Of a DNA stretch of 46,742 nucleotides, positions 24,458-33,548 are shown one piece after another. A model generated the notes under the pieces. The model saw only the letters and a program-made list of their open reading frames with translations. It was not told the origin of the DNA and made no database searches. Both the position numbers and the translations under genes were made by a program. The stretch lies in contig NZ_MCIG01000004.1 of the NCBI RefSeq assembly GCF_001705035.1, forward strand, positions 51,135 to 97,876, in the 5' to 3' direction. Numbering within the stretch: position 1 is the first letter of the stretch; each line of letters starts with the position of its first letter. Source of the stretch: Curtobacterium sp. UCD-KPL2560. Lineage in GTDB: Bacteria; Actinomycetota; Actinomycetes; Actinomycetales; Microbacteriaceae.

Positions 24458-25783
24458 ATGAACACCAAGCTCACCGCCCGCCGAGCGGGGGTGGCCGTCG
24501 CAATGCTCGCGGTCGCCGCTGCCGCCCTCACCGGTTGCTCCGCCGGTTCCGGATCCGGCAGTGCTGCCGGCGACGGCACCGGGGACATCGTCGTCTGGGG
24601 CCACCAGGGTCAGGACAGCGAGGTCAGCGCCATCCAGGACACCGTCAAGTCGTTCAACGCGTCGCAGAAGAAGGTGCACGTCACCCTCAAGCTGATCTCC
24701 GGTGACACCTACACGAGCACCGTCACGAACACGCCCACGAACAAGCTCCCCGACGTGCTCGAGATGGACGGGCCGACGCTCGCCAGCTACGCGTACAACG
24801 GCAAGCTCGCGCCGCTGACCGGCTCCGTGTCGAAGTCGACCGTGTCGAACGCGACCGACGGCTCGATCGCCGAGGGCACGTACGACGGCAAGCTCTACGG
24901 CCTGGCCCAGTACAGCTCCGCGATGGGCCTGTACGGCAACAAGAAGATGCTCGAGGCGGCCGGGGTGTCCATCCCCAGCTCGCCGTCCGAGGCGTGGACC
25001 CCGGACCAGTTCTCGGACGCGCTGAAGAAGCTCGCCGCCGCGAACGCGTCGGGCAAGTCGCTCGACCTGTCCGAGTCGGCCCTGAACGGCGAGTGGGGCA
25101 CGTACGGCTTCTCGCCGATGCTGCAGTCCGCCGGGGGCAACCTCGTCAAGGGCGACAAGGCGTCCGGCGTGCTCGACTCGTCCGACTCGGTCAAGGCCCT
25201 CGAGGACATCGCGTCCTGGAAGCCCTACGTCGACTCGAACACCGACGGCAACGCCTTCCCGAACGGCCGTGTCGCGCTGAGCCTCAGCGGGCACTGGAAC
25301 TACCCGACCTACTCGAAGGCGGTCGGCAGCGACCTGGTCGCCCTGCCGCTGCCGAACTTCGGTGACGGCGAGAAGGTCGGCGCCGGTTCCTGGACCTGGG
25401 GCATCGGTTCCGCGACGAAGCACGGCAAGGCCGCCGGTGCCTTCCTCGACTACCTGCTCAACGACGCGAACGTGAAGGCCATCACCGACGCCAACGGCGC
25501 ACCCGCGGCGACCAAGTCGGCGTTCACCGCGCAGAGCGTCTACCAGTCGGGCGGCGCGCTCGCCCTCTGGGGCAAGCAGCTCGAGGCGTCCTGCCCGGCG
25601 ACCGCGATCACGAAGGACTGCATCGCCGTCTACCGTCCGGTCACCCCGGGCTACCCGGTCATCACGTCGAAGTTCTCCAGCGCCCTGTCGGCCGTCTGGG
25701 GTGGCGCCGACGCGAAGGAGCAGCTGACCACCGCTGCGAAGTCGATCGACCAGGCCTACTCGGACAACAACGACTACAAGTGA
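24458..25783 (+). CDS. ABC transporter sugar-binding lipoprotein
   Basis: This 441-residue family-1 extracellular binding protein starts with a lipoprotein signal (basic start, AVAMLAVAAAALTGC; lipid-anchored Cys about residue 27), followed by a Ser/Gly-rich linker. The mature part has GDIVVWGHQGQDSEVSAIQ, KLPDVLEMDGPTLASY, YDGKLYGLAQYSSAMGLYGNKKML and FPNGRVALSLSGHWNYP, all typical of oligosaccharide-binding proteins. It is anchored outside the membrane and delivers sugar to the two permeases downstream. ATG 24458 has GAGGAG upstream. No ATPase gene is present, so a shared MsmK-type ATPase must serve the system. Confidence 0.93.
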   Translation: MNTKLTARRAGVAVAMLAVAAAALTGCSAGSGSGSAAGDGTGDIVVWGHQGQDSEVSAIQDTVKSFNASQKKVHVTLKLISGDTYTSTVTNTPTNKLPDVLEMDGPTLASYAYNGKLAPLTGSVSKSTVSNATDGSIAEGTYDGKLYGLAQYSSAMGLYGNKKMLEAAGVSIPSSPSEAWTPDQFSDALKKLAAANASGKSLDLSESALNGEWGTYGFSPMLQSAGGNLVKGDKASGVLDSSDSVKALEDIASWKPYVDSNTDGNAFPNGRVALSLSGHWNYPTYSKAVGSDLVALPLPNFGDGEKVGAGSWTWGIGSATKHGKAAGAFLDYLLNDANVKAITDANGAPAATKSAFTAQSVYQSGGALALWGKQLEASCPATAITKDCIAVYRPVTPGYPVITSKFSSALSAVWGGADAKEQLTTAAKSIDQAYSDNNDYK

Positions 25784-25856
25784 TCGGCCGTGGCGGCGTC
25801 GGACCCCGGCGCCGCCACCCCGGTCCTCCCGCAGAACCAGGAGACCAGGAGTCCTC

Positions 25857-26843
25857 GTGACCACCACGACCACCCCGCAGCCGGCCGCGCCGGCAGCACC
25901 GTCCGCCGAACGGCGCCGTCGGGCACCCCGGCAGCTCCGCCGGCAGCGCAGCGACCTCGTCGCCGGTCCGCTCATGGCCCTGCCCGCGATGGCCGGCATC
26001 GTCCTGTTCATCGCGGTGCCGTTCGCCGCGGCCATCGGGCTGTCCTTCTTCAACGTGCAGCTCGGCTCCCCGCGTCCGCCGACGTTCGTGGGGATGAGCC
26101 AGTACGTCCGGCTGTTCACGGACCCGGTCGAGGCGCCCCAGTTCCTCCGGGCCCTCGGGAACAACCTGTTCTTCGCGGCGGTCGTCATCCCGCTGCAGAC
26201 CGGTCTCGCCCTGGTCTTCGCCGTGCTGCTCAACCAGCAGCTCAAGGGCATCCGGTTCTTCCGCACCTTCTTCTTCATGCCCGTCGTGTTCCCGATGGCG
26301 CTCGTCGCGGTCATCTGGCGCGTCATCCTCGACCGCAGCGGCAGTGGCCTGCTGAACAGTGCCGTCGACGCGGTGACCGGGGGAGCGGTCGGTCCGCACG
26401 ACTGGCTCGGCTCCGGCGCGACCGCGATGCTGTCCGTCATCGCGCTGTCCGTCTGGCAGGGCGTCGGGTTCCAGATGGTGATCATCCTCGCCGCGCTGCA
26501 GGAGATCCCCGAGGAACGCTACGAGGCGGCCCGGCTGGACCGGGCGAACGGCTTCCAGCAGTTCGTGCACATCACCGTCCCTGGCGTGCGCAACACCCTG
26601 ATCTTCGTGGTGTTGCTCACCACGATCTTCGCGTTCCGCGTCTACGACCAGGTGTACATCCTGATCACCACGGCCGGGGGCAACGAGAACGCCCTGCGCA
26701 CCGTCCTGTACCAGGCCACGAACGCGATCATCACCGAGAACAGCGTCGGCCGTGCCACCGCGATCTCCGTGGTCCTGTTCGTGATCATCGTCGTCATCGC
26801 GCTGGTCCAGCGGGCCGTGCTCCGACAGAGGAGTGAGAGTTGA
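25857..26843 (+). CDS. ABC sugar permease, MalF-like
   Basis: The 328-residue integral membrane protein has about six membrane segments after a basic N-terminus (RRRAPRQLRRQRSDL). The EAA loop that docks the ATPase reads EERYEAARLDRANGFQQFVH, followed by TVPGVRN. MalF-like position and length place it as the first subunit of a CUT1 sugar importer. The GTG start has AGGAG upstream. Its stop overlaps the TTG start of the next permease (TTGA), so the two are coupled. Confidence 0.93.
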   Translation: MTTTTTPQPAAPAAPSAERRRRAPRQLRRQRSDLVAGPLMALPAMAGIVLFIAVPFAAAIGLSFFNVQLGSPRPPTFVGMSQYVRLFTDPVEAPQFLRALGNNLFFAAVVIPLQTGLALVFAVLLNQQLKGIRFFRTFFFMPVVFPMALVAVIWRVILDRSGSGLLNSAVDAVTGGAVGPHDWLGSGATAMLSVIALSVWQGVGFQMVIILAALQEIPEERYEAARLDRANGFQQFVHITVPGVRNTLIFVVLLTTIFAFRVYDQVYILITTAGGNENALRTVLYQATNAIITENSVGRATAISVVLFVIIVVIALVQRAVLRQRSES

Positions 26844-27688
26844 CCACCATCCGCCCGCGCCGTCTGGCGTCCAAGACCGGCTCCTACGCGATCCTGATCG
26901 TCCTCTCGGCGCTCATGTTCGCCCCCGTCTACTACCTGCTCCTCGGCAGCTTCAAGCCGAGCGGCGAGGTCCTCGACGGGTTCACCGGCTTCCTGCCGAC
27001 CCACCTGTCGCTCGACAACTACCGCGGCGTGTTCGCGGCGCTCGACTCCGACGCCACCGGGTACTTCTGGCAGTTCATGACGAACTCGGTGCTCATCTCG
27101 CTCGTGGTCGTCGTCGGCGGGCTCGTCGTGAACGCCATGGCCGGGTACTCGTTCGCGCGGCTGCAGTGGAAGGGCAAGAACGCCGTGTTCCTGCTCGTGG
27201 TGCTGCTCGTCATCGTGCCGTTCGAGTCGGTCGCGGTGCCCCTGCTGTACCTGCTCAACGGTCAGCGCGACACCCTGGCCGTGCAGATGATCCCGTTCAT
27301 CGCGAACGCCTTCTCGATCTTCTTGTTCTACACGTTCTTCCTCAACCTGCCGAAGAGCGTCGAGGAGGCCGCACGGCTCGACGGACTCGGGGCCTTCGGC
27401 ACGTTCGTCCGCGTGGTGGTGCCGAACGCCCGCCCGGTGTTCGCGACGGTCGCGATCCTGACGTTCCTCAGCTCGTGGGGTTCGTACCTGTGGCCCTCGA
27501 TCGTCACCTCCGACCCGACCGCCCGCCCGCTGCCGCTCGAGATCAGCGTGTTCTCGGGCCAGGAGCCCGTCGACTGGGGCCAGACGTTCGCGTTCGGCAC
27601 GCTGCTCGTGCTCCCCGTCCTGATCGTCTTCCTCGCCTTCCAGCGGTACTTCATCCAGAGCGTCGCCGGCTCGGCCGTCAAGGGATGA
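26840..27688 (+). CDS. ABC sugar permease, MalG-like
   Basis: The 282-residue product has six membrane segments and an EAA loop, SVEEAARLDGLGAFGTFVRV, then VVPNARPVFAT, typical of MalG-type partners. It starts at a TTG that overlaps the upstream stop codon, with AGAGGAG upstream. Its stop overlaps the ATG of the esterase gene (ATGA). Confidence 0.92.
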   Translation: MTTIRPRRLASKTGSYAILIVLSALMFAPVYYLLLGSFKPSGEVLDGFTGFLPTHLSLDNYRGVFAALDSDATGYFWQFMTNSVLISLVVVVGGLVVNAMAGYSFARLQWKGKNAVFLLVVLLVIVPFESVAVPLLYLLNGQRDTLAVQMIPFIANAFSIFLFYTFFLNLPKSVEEAARLDGLGAFGTFVRVVVPNARPVFATVAILTFLSSWGSYLWPSIVTSDPTARPLPLEISVFSGQEPVDWGQTFAFGTLLVLPVLIVFLAFQRYFIQSVAGSAVKG

Positions 27689-28659
27689 CGCCGGACCCGG
27701 TGACGCCCGACCCGACGACGCTCGACCCCCAGGTCGTCGCCCTCCTCGCGCGGCTCGCCCGCGACCCGTCCGGAGGGGGAGCCGGCGGGCCCGCGACGGT
27801 GGCCGGCCAGCGCGCGCAGGCCGCCCGGTTCGCGGCGCTCGCTGGACCCGTGGTCGCGGTCGGGATGGTCGAGGACCGGACGCTCCCGACGGCGCACGGC
27901 GACGTCCCGGTCCGCCTGTACGTCCCGGACGCGGTGGAGGCCCGTGGCCCGCTGCCCGTCACCGTGTTCCTGCACGGTGGCGGGTGGGTGCTCGGCGACC
28001 TCGACAGCCAGGACCACCTCGCGCGGGTCGTGTGCGCGCGGGCACGGTGCCTGGTCGTCTCGGTCGACTACCGGCTCGCGCCCGAGCACCCCTTCCCGGC
28101 CGCGGTCGACGACGCGGAGGGCGCCGTGGCCTGGGTCCTCGACCACGCCGACCAGCTCGGCGGCGACCCCGAGCGCGTCGTGCTGTTCGGCGAGAGCGCC
28201 GGAGCGACCCTCGCGGCGGTCGCGGCCCGTCACGCCCGCGACCGCGGTGGCCGACAGCCGGTCCTGCAGGTCCTCGTCCACCCGGTGACCGACCACGCCG
28301 ACGACTCCGGTTCGATGCGCACCTTCGCCGACGGCCCGGTCCTCACCGCGGCGCAGATGCGATGGTTCTGGGACACGTACCTCGGCGACGCGGACGGGTC
28401 CGACCCGCGCGCGTCACCGATCCGCACCCCCGACCTGCACGGCGTCGCCCCGGCCCTGGTCGTCTCGGCCGCGGTCGACCCGCTGTTCGACCAGGGCGTG
28501 CGGTACGTCGAGGCCCTGCGCGCCGCCCGGGTCCCGGTCCGCCACGAGGTCGTGCCCGGCGTCCCGCACGCCTTCCTGTCGTTCACCGGGGAGGTCGAGC
28601 GGTCGGCCGCGACCCTCGACGCGATCGCCGACGCGATCCGGACGGCTGTCCGCCGCTGA
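27685..28659 (+). CDS. Alpha/beta hydrolase, hormone-sensitive-lipase type
   Basis: The 324-residue enzyme has the HSL-family oxyanion motif FLHGGGWVLGD (about 95), DYRLAPEHPFPAA, the nucleophile elbow LFGESAGATLA (Ser about 169), the acid in AAVDPLFDQG and the catalytic His in VPHAFLSF (about 295). It hydrolyses small esters. Overlap with the permease stop makes it the last gene of the sugar operon, so it may remove acyl groups from the imported carbohydrate; that role is inferred. ATG 27685 is preferred because it begins the conserved region and gives the ATGA overlap. Confidence 0.9.
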   Translation: MTPDPVTPDPTTLDPQVVALLARLARDPSGGGAGGPATVAGQRAQAARFAALAGPVVAVGMVEDRTLPTAHGDVPVRLYVPDAVEARGPLPVTVFLHGGGWVLGDLDSQDHLARVVCARARCLVVSVDYRLAPEHPFPAAVDDAEGAVAWVLDHADQLGGDPERVVLFGESAGATLAAVAARHARDRGGRQPVLQVLVHPVTDHADDSGSMRTFADGPVLTAAQMRWFWDTYLGDADGSDPRASPIRTPDLHGVAPALVVSAAVDPLFDQGVRYVEALRAARVPVRHEVVPGVPHAFLSFTGEVERSAATLDAIADAIRTAVRR

Positions 28660-28815
28660 CGGAGGGTCGGGGTGCCACGGAGCGGACACCCGTTCCCCGT
28701 CCCACTACCATCAGCCCGTACGGGGGTACCCACAAGTGGTGGACGCGCGCATCGTCGCCGCCGGGAACACGGGCGATCGGCCTGAGGACCTCCACGACGG
28801 GGAGGGCAGGTCGCA

Positions 28816-29556
28816 GTGCCGCGGTACCGACGACCAGCACTCGGCGTCGCCACGGTGCTCACCGCGGCGCTCGTCGCGGGTCTGCTCGCGGGCTGCTCGG
28901 GTCCGCTCCCCGGTGGGGCCGGCGGCTCGACCGGCACCGGACACGGGAGCGAGTCCCGCGTGATCCACCACGGACCGACCCCGACCGCGATGCGCCACGA
29001 GGACGGCGTCGAGGTGTGGGACCTCACCGGACCGCCGACCGTCGAGGCCTTCGGCATCGACACCCGCGGGCGCGCGCCGCTTCGCGGCGCCACCGGGGCC
29101 TACAGCTCGACCCCGGAGCGGCAGGTCCGGCTGCTCCTGCCCGGCGGGCGGTCCGTCGACCTCGCGGCGGGGGAGGTCATCTTCGAGGCGTCGGACTCCG
29201 AGGAGGCGGTGACCGACCCGGACAGCGGCGAGGTGATCATCCCCCAGGGGCGCCGGTTCTTCCTGCGCGTCGACGGCGTCACCGAGGAGGGCGTCGACGC
29301 CGGGGTCGGTGCCTTCCGCGACGCGCTGCAGCGAGCTGGCCTGCCGACGACGAAGGCGGACGAACTGCGGGACCGGGCGACCGAGCCCGCCGCGACGGCC
29401 GACACGATGAGCACGAAGCGCATCGGCGAGAGCGTTGAGGTCCCCGGCGTGCAGGGCGCGACGGCGTCCGTCAGCTCGTCGTTCGGGCCCCGGCCCGACG
29501 TGCTCGTCTTCCAGCTGCAGGTCTCCGTCGCGTGGGACCCGGTCCCGATCCCCTGA
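28816..29556 (+). CDS. Putative secreted lipoprotein, function unknown
   Basis: The 246-residue product has a lipoprotein signal (VPRYRRPALGVATVLTAALV then LLAGC, Cys about residue 27) and a Gly/Ser linker. I do not recognise the mature domain. It has HEDGVEVWDLTGPPTVEAFG, RQVRLLLPGGRSVDL, and a C-terminus ending FQLQVSVAWDPVPIP. The N-terminal half suggests a beta-rich extracytoplasmic domain. GTG 28816 has GGGAGGGCAGG upstream. It lies between the sugar operon and the synthetase gene, with a hexanucleotide repeat right after its stop. Confidence 0.72.
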   Translation: MPRYRRPALGVATVLTAALVAGLLAGCSGPLPGGAGGSTGTGHGSESRVIHHGPTPTAMRHEDGVEVWDLTGPPTVEAFGIDTRGRAPLRGATGAYSSTPERQVRLLLPGGRSVDLAAGEVIFEASDSEEAVTDPDSGEVIIPQGRRFFLRVDGVTEEGVDAGVGAFRDALQRAGLPTTKADELRDRATEPAATADTMSTKRIGESVEVPGVQGATASVSSSFGPRPDVLVFQLQVSVAWDPVPIP

Positions 29557-29562
29557 ACGCCC

Positions 29563-29690
29563 GCGACCGCGACCACAGCCGCGACCGCGGCTGCGACAGC
29601 GACAGCGACCGCGACCACAGCCGCGACCGCGACAGCGACAGCGACAGCGACCGCGACAGCGACCGCGACCGCGACAGCAACCACGCCCGC
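29563..29690. repeat. GCGAC(C/A) hexanucleotide microsatellite
   Basis: About 20 six-base units alternate GCGACC and GCGACA, interrupted by CACAGCC. The array begins seven bases after the lipoprotein stop and ends about 135 bases before the synthetase start. It is purine-asymmetric, and slippage would change the spacing between the two genes. Confidence 0.85.
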
Positions 29691-29826
29691 GCCCGCGCCG
29701 CCGCCCTGCGGGAAGTCGCACCTCTGCGCGGCTTCCCGCACCCCCGGCCCCTGCCGTCCGCCCGTCTCCGGCGTCGAGTTAGCGTCACATGACCGACCGA
29801 CCCGCAGCACGGTGAACAGGGGCCCC

Positions 29827-32667
29827 ATGCTCATCTCGACCGACACGACCGCAGCCGCTCCCGCGCAGCCGCCGCGGTCGGCACCGCACCCCTTCGACGT
29901 CACGCTGCTCGACGGCCTCGCCGCCGTCGCCGAGCGACTGCCCGACGCCCTCGCCCTGACCGACGAGCACACGTCGTTCACGCACGCGGAGCTGGACCGC
30001 ACGGCCCGGGCGCTCGGGGCGATCCTGCACGAGCAGCTCACGCCGGACGACCACAGCGGTCGCGGCGTCGGCCCCGAGCCCGGGGGAGCGTCGGTCCCCG
30101 TCGGCGTGATGGTCGCGCACGGCCACGGCTCGGTCGTGGCGCTGCTCGGGCTCGTGCACGCCGGACGGATCATCGTCGCCCTCGACCCGTTCCTCCCCGA
30201 GGCCCGGCTGCAGCACGTGATGGCGCTCGCCGGGATCGTCGACGTCGTCGCGGACGACGAACACGCCGACCGTGCGCGCGAGCTCGTCGCCGCCCAGGGC
30301 CGGGGCGGCCGGGTCCTGCCCGCCGCCGACCTGCTGGAACGAGCACGAACGGCCGCGACCACCGCCGACCTGCTCGAACGAGCACGAACGGCCGCGACCA
30401 CGGCCGACCGGTCGACGGCTACGGCCCACCAGGCGACGAACGGCGCGACCGCCCCGATCCCCACCGTCCCCGGCGCCCGCGACCGCACCGGCCAGGACCC
30501 CATGGTCATCATCTTCACCTCGGGCTCCACCGGCGCCCCCAAGGGCGTCACCATGTCCCACCGTCAGATCGTCGTCGACACCGTCGCCCAGCGCGAGGCG
30601 TTCCGGTTCGGCCCCGACGACCGCGTCGCCTCGGTCCTCCCGCACGGCTTCGCCGCGGGCTTCACGCTCGTCCTCTCCGCCCTGCTCGCGGGCGCGTCGG
30701 TGCACGTCGTCGACCCGCGGAGGACCGGCGTCGACCGGCTCGTCACCTGGGTCCGCGACGCCGCACTGACCACGCTGCACACCACACCGCACCTGGTCCG
30801 GTCGATCACGGCGGCGCTCGACCCCGCCGACGACCGTCTCCGCGGGCTCCGCATCGTCGCCACCGTGGGTGAGGCCGTCACCGGTCCGGACATCACGGCG
30901 CTGCGTCCGCTGCTCGGCTCCGCGACGTCGTTCTGCAACTGGACCGGCTCGAGCGAGACCGCCGTCTACGCCGTGAACGAGATCCGGGCCGAGGACCCGA
31001 TCCCGGAGCGCAGCGTCCCCTCGGGCCGGATCGTCACCGGGAAGCGCATCGAGGTCCGCCGCCCGGACGGCTCGGTCGCCGACGTCGGCGAGAGCGGTGC
31101 CGTCGTGTGCATCTCCGACGCCATGACGATCGGCTACTGGGGCGCCCCGGAGGTCACCGCGACCCGCGCCGGCGTCGACCCGGACGGCACCCCGACCTGG
31201 TCGATCGGCGACCTCGGCCGCTTCGACGCCGACGGTCGGCTCACGCTCCTCGGCCGCGCCGACGACGCCGTGAAGGTGCGCGGCTACCTGGTCGAGCCGA
31301 GCGAGGTCGAGGCCGCGTTCCGCACGGTCGACGCCGTGCAGGAGGCCACGGTCGTCGCGGTCAAGGCCCCGCCCGCGCCGACCCGGCTCGTCGCCTACGT
31401 CGTGACCCGCCCCGGGCGTCGGTCGCCGTCGCCCGCTGCGCTCCGCAAGGCGCTCCGCGACCTGCTGCCCGACTACATGGTGCCGACGGCGATCGTGCCG
31501 ATGGCGGCGCTGCCCCGGAACGAGCGCGGCAAGGTCGACCGTGCCGCCCTGCCCGAGGCACCGACGGTCGAGGCCGGGCTCGAGCTCGACGCGGACACCT
31601 ACGACCAGTGGCAGCTCGCCGTCGGGCAGATCTGGGCGGAGGTGCTCGGCCTCCCGACGGTCGGTCCGCTCGAGCTGCCGGCCGTCGGACTCGACAACGA
31701 CTTCGCGGCGCTCGGTGGCGACTCGCTGTCGGCGGAGGAGATGCTCGCCGCCGTGGGCGACCGCCTCGGCGTCACCCTGCCCTCGACCGAGCTCCTCGAG
31801 CACCCCACGCTCCGGACCTTCACCGAGCGCATCCGGCGCGGTGCCGCGGCGACCCCGAGCCACCCGGACGTCGTCGCGCTCGCCGACCGGGCCGGACTCG
31901 ACGCAGACCCACTGTTCTGCATCGCCGGGGCCGGCGCCCTCGCGTTGACGTACGTGCCGCTGACCCGTCGGCTCGGGGACCGCCCGGTGTACGCCTTCCA
32001 GCAGCACGGCATGGAGCGGCGCGCGGTCCCGGACTGGAGCGTCCGCGCGATGGCGAAGCGGTACATCGAGCTCATGCGCATCGTGCAGCCCCGCGGCCCG
32101 TACACGCTCGTCGGGCACTCGTTCGGCGGGATCGTCGCCCTCGAGATGGCCACGATCCTCACGGCGGCCGGCCAGGAGGTCCGCCGTGTCGTCCTGCTCG
32201 ACACCTACCTGCCCGACCAGGCCGCGGAGCAGGCCGGCGTCGTCGAGTTCGGTGAACTCGACCCGGTGGCACCGGCCGCAGCGGGTCGCCCGCGGGCAGG
32301 CGCGCTCCGGCGCGTGGCCGCGCGGACGAGCGCCTTCCGCGAGCGGGTCGTGACGCCGATGGGCCAGCTCGGGCGCCGTGCGCGCGCCTACGGCGCCGGG
32401 GTGTTCCGCTGGCAGGGCCAGCAGCAGTTCCGCGCGTTCTTCGACCACGCGCTCGTCGTGTCCCGCGGGCACCGCCTGCCCGTCTACGGGGGAGCGGTGA
32501 CACTGGTGATCGCCGACGGCAACGAGTCGGGTGCGGCCCGGTGGGCCCCCTACCTGCCCGGCGACGTCGACGAGGTGCGCATCCACGCGGAGCACACCTC
32601 CGTCCTGCGGGAACCGCACGTCGCCGAGCTCGCGACGGTCCTGGCGGCGCGGCTCGCAGCCGACTGA
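29827..32667 (+). CDS. Free-standing NRPS-like synthetase, A-T-TE
   Basis: The 946-residue protein carries an adenylation domain (about 20-575): A3 FTSGSTGAPKGVTMS (about 230), NWTGSSET in place of the usual NxYGPTE, IGDLGRFDADG, GRADDAVKVRGYLVEP, and the catalytic Lys in RNERGKVDRAA (about 567). Then come a carrier domain with LGGDSLSAEEML (phosphopantetheine Ser about 633) and a thioesterase with LVGHSFGGIVALE (Ser about 763) and a late His in AEHTSVL. There is no condensation domain and no neighbouring biosynthetic gene. A-T-TE enzymes can activate an aryl or 2-oxo acid and dimerise or release it. Residues 167-192 are a perfect 13-residue duplication. ATG 29827 has AGGGG upstream. Confidence 0.88.
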   Translation: MLISTDTTAAAPAQPPRSAPHPFDVTLLDGLAAVAERLPDALALTDEHTSFTHAELDRTARALGAILHEQLTPDDHSGRGVGPEPGGASVPVGVMVAHGHGSVVALLGLVHAGRIIVALDPFLPEARLQHVMALAGIVDVVADDEHADRARELVAAQGRGGRVLPAADLLERARTAATTADLLERARTAATTADRSTATAHQATNGATAPIPTVPGARDRTGQDPMVIIFTSGSTGAPKGVTMSHRQIVVDTVAQREAFRFGPDDRVASVLPHGFAAGFTLVLSALLAGASVHVVDPRRTGVDRLVTWVRDAALTTLHTTPHLVRSITAALDPADDRLRGLRIVATVGEAVTGPDITALRPLLGSATSFCNWTGSSETAVYAVNEIRAEDPIPERSVPSGRIVTGKRIEVRRPDGSVADVGESGAVVCISDAMTIGYWGAPEVTATRAGVDPDGTPTWSIGDLGRFDADGRLTLLGRADDAVKVRGYLVEPSEVEAAFRTVDAVQEATVVAVKAPPAPTRLVAYVVTRPGRRSPSPAALRKALRDLLPDYMVPTAIVPMAALPRNERGKVDRAALPEAPTVEAGLELDADTYDQWQLAVGQIWAEVLGLPTVGPLELPAVGLDNDFAALGGDSLSAEEMLAAVGDRLGVTLPSTELLEHPTLRTFTERIRRGAAATPSHPDVVALADRAGLDADPLFCIAGAGALALTYVPLTRRLGDRPVYAFQQHGMERRAVPDWSVRAMAKRYIELMRIVQPRGPYTLVGHSFGGIVALEMATILTAAGQEVRRVVLLDTYLPDQAAEQAGVVEFGELDPVAPAAAGRPRAGALRRVAARTSAFRERVVTPMGQLGRRARAYGAGVFRWQGQQQFRAFFDHALVVSRGHRLPVYGGAVTLVIADGNESGAARWAPYLPGDVDEVRIHAEHTSVLREPHVAELATVLAARLAAD
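30325..30402 (+). repeat. 39-bp in-frame duplication inside the adenylation domain
   Basis: Two copies (30325-30363 and 30364-30402) both encode ADLLERARTAATT and differ at two third positions. The duplication sits in a loop between conserved motifs, ahead of A3. Confidence 0.9.
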
Positions 32668-33089
32668 CGTCGGGAGGGGACGGACGGGAGGCGCGGCACC
32701 GGCGGGTGGCGCGCCTCCCGTCCGTCCCGTCCCGCGTCACGGACCGGTGGCCGCCCCGACGAGCAGGCGACCGCCCGTCAGGTCGCGCCGGGCGACCGCC
32801 CGGACCGGCGGACGACCGCACCGCGGCGCGCGCAGCGCCGACGGGGGCCGGTGCCGTCGACGGCGGCCACCGGACCGCCGGAAGGCGCACGTGCGCGACC
32901 AGGTTGCGCAGGACAACCGCGCTCCGGACCCCGATCGGGGTACAGCACACCGCGGGAATCCGCCGATCCTGGGGAATCGCTCGGAACGGAACGGGGGACG
33001 TGACGAACCTCGGTGACAGCCCGTCTCATCCGTGAACAGCATCCGCTGGGCACGAGCCCGGCGGGTCCCCATCGGAAGGAGCACACCCC
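32668..33089. other. 422-base gap: hairpin, palindrome and Asp23-operon promoter region
   Basis: There is no gene. The left end is a terminator hairpin. Further right are an inverted repeat GGTTG-N7-CAACC (32902-32918) and a perfect palindrome ACCCCGATCGGGGT (32928-32941), about 150 bases before the Asp23 operon. These are candidate operators; no confident -35/-10 pair was identified. Confidence 0.55.
32677..32728. terminator. 19-bp hairpin (GGGAGGCGCG family) after synthetase gene
   Basis: GGGACGGACGGGAGGCGCG pairs perfectly with 32710-32728 across a 14-base loop, which can itself pair CACC with GGTG. It starts nine bases past the stop. Confidence 0.85.
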
Positions 33090-33548
33090 ATGGCTGACAC
33101 CACCACCACGACCTCTGCGACCACCCCGGCCGCCGCGCGCACCGCCGGCACCAAGCCGTCGTCCGCCAACGGCAAGACCACGATCGACGACACCGTCGTC
33201 GAGAAGGTCGCCGGCATCGCCGCCCGCGAGGTCAACGGCGTGCACTCCCTCGGCAACGGCGCCGCCCGTGCCATCGGCGCCATCCGCGACGCCATCGGCC
33301 AGCGCGACCACGGCCAGGGCGTCAAGGTCGAGGTCGGCGAGAAGCAGGTCGCTGCCGACGTCGTGATCGTCGCCGAGTACCCCGTGCCGCTGCAGCAGCT
33401 CGCCGACGGCGTCCGCGCCTCGGTCAGCCGTGCGCTCGAGCAGATCGTCGGCATGGACGTCGTCGAGGTCAACGTGACCGTCCAGGACGTCTACATCCCG
33501 GGCGACGACGACGACAACGAGGACAAGAAGGAGTCGCGCGTTGAGTAA
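33090..33548 (+). CDS. Asp23/Gls24 envelope-stress protein
   Basis: This 152-residue member of the Asp23/Gls24 family has a Thr/Ala-rich ~30-residue N-terminus, then KTTIDDTVVEKVAGIAAREVNGVHSLG, VGEKQVAADVVIVAEYPVPL and VVEVNVTVQDVYIPGDDDD, the family core, with an acidic tail. Asp23 proteins coat the inner face of the membrane, anchored by AmaP-like partners, in alkaline and cell-wall stress. It heads a six-gene operon encoding exactly such membrane partners. Upstream is a GGAAGGAG ribosome site. Confidence 0.93.
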   Translation: MADTTTTTSATTPAAARTAGTKPSSANGKTTIDDTVVEKVAGIAAREVNGVHSLGNGAARAIGAIRDAIGQRDHGQGVKVEVGEKQVAADVVIVAEYPVPLQQLADGVRASVSRALEQIVGMDVVEVNVTVQDVYIPGDDDDNEDKKESRVE

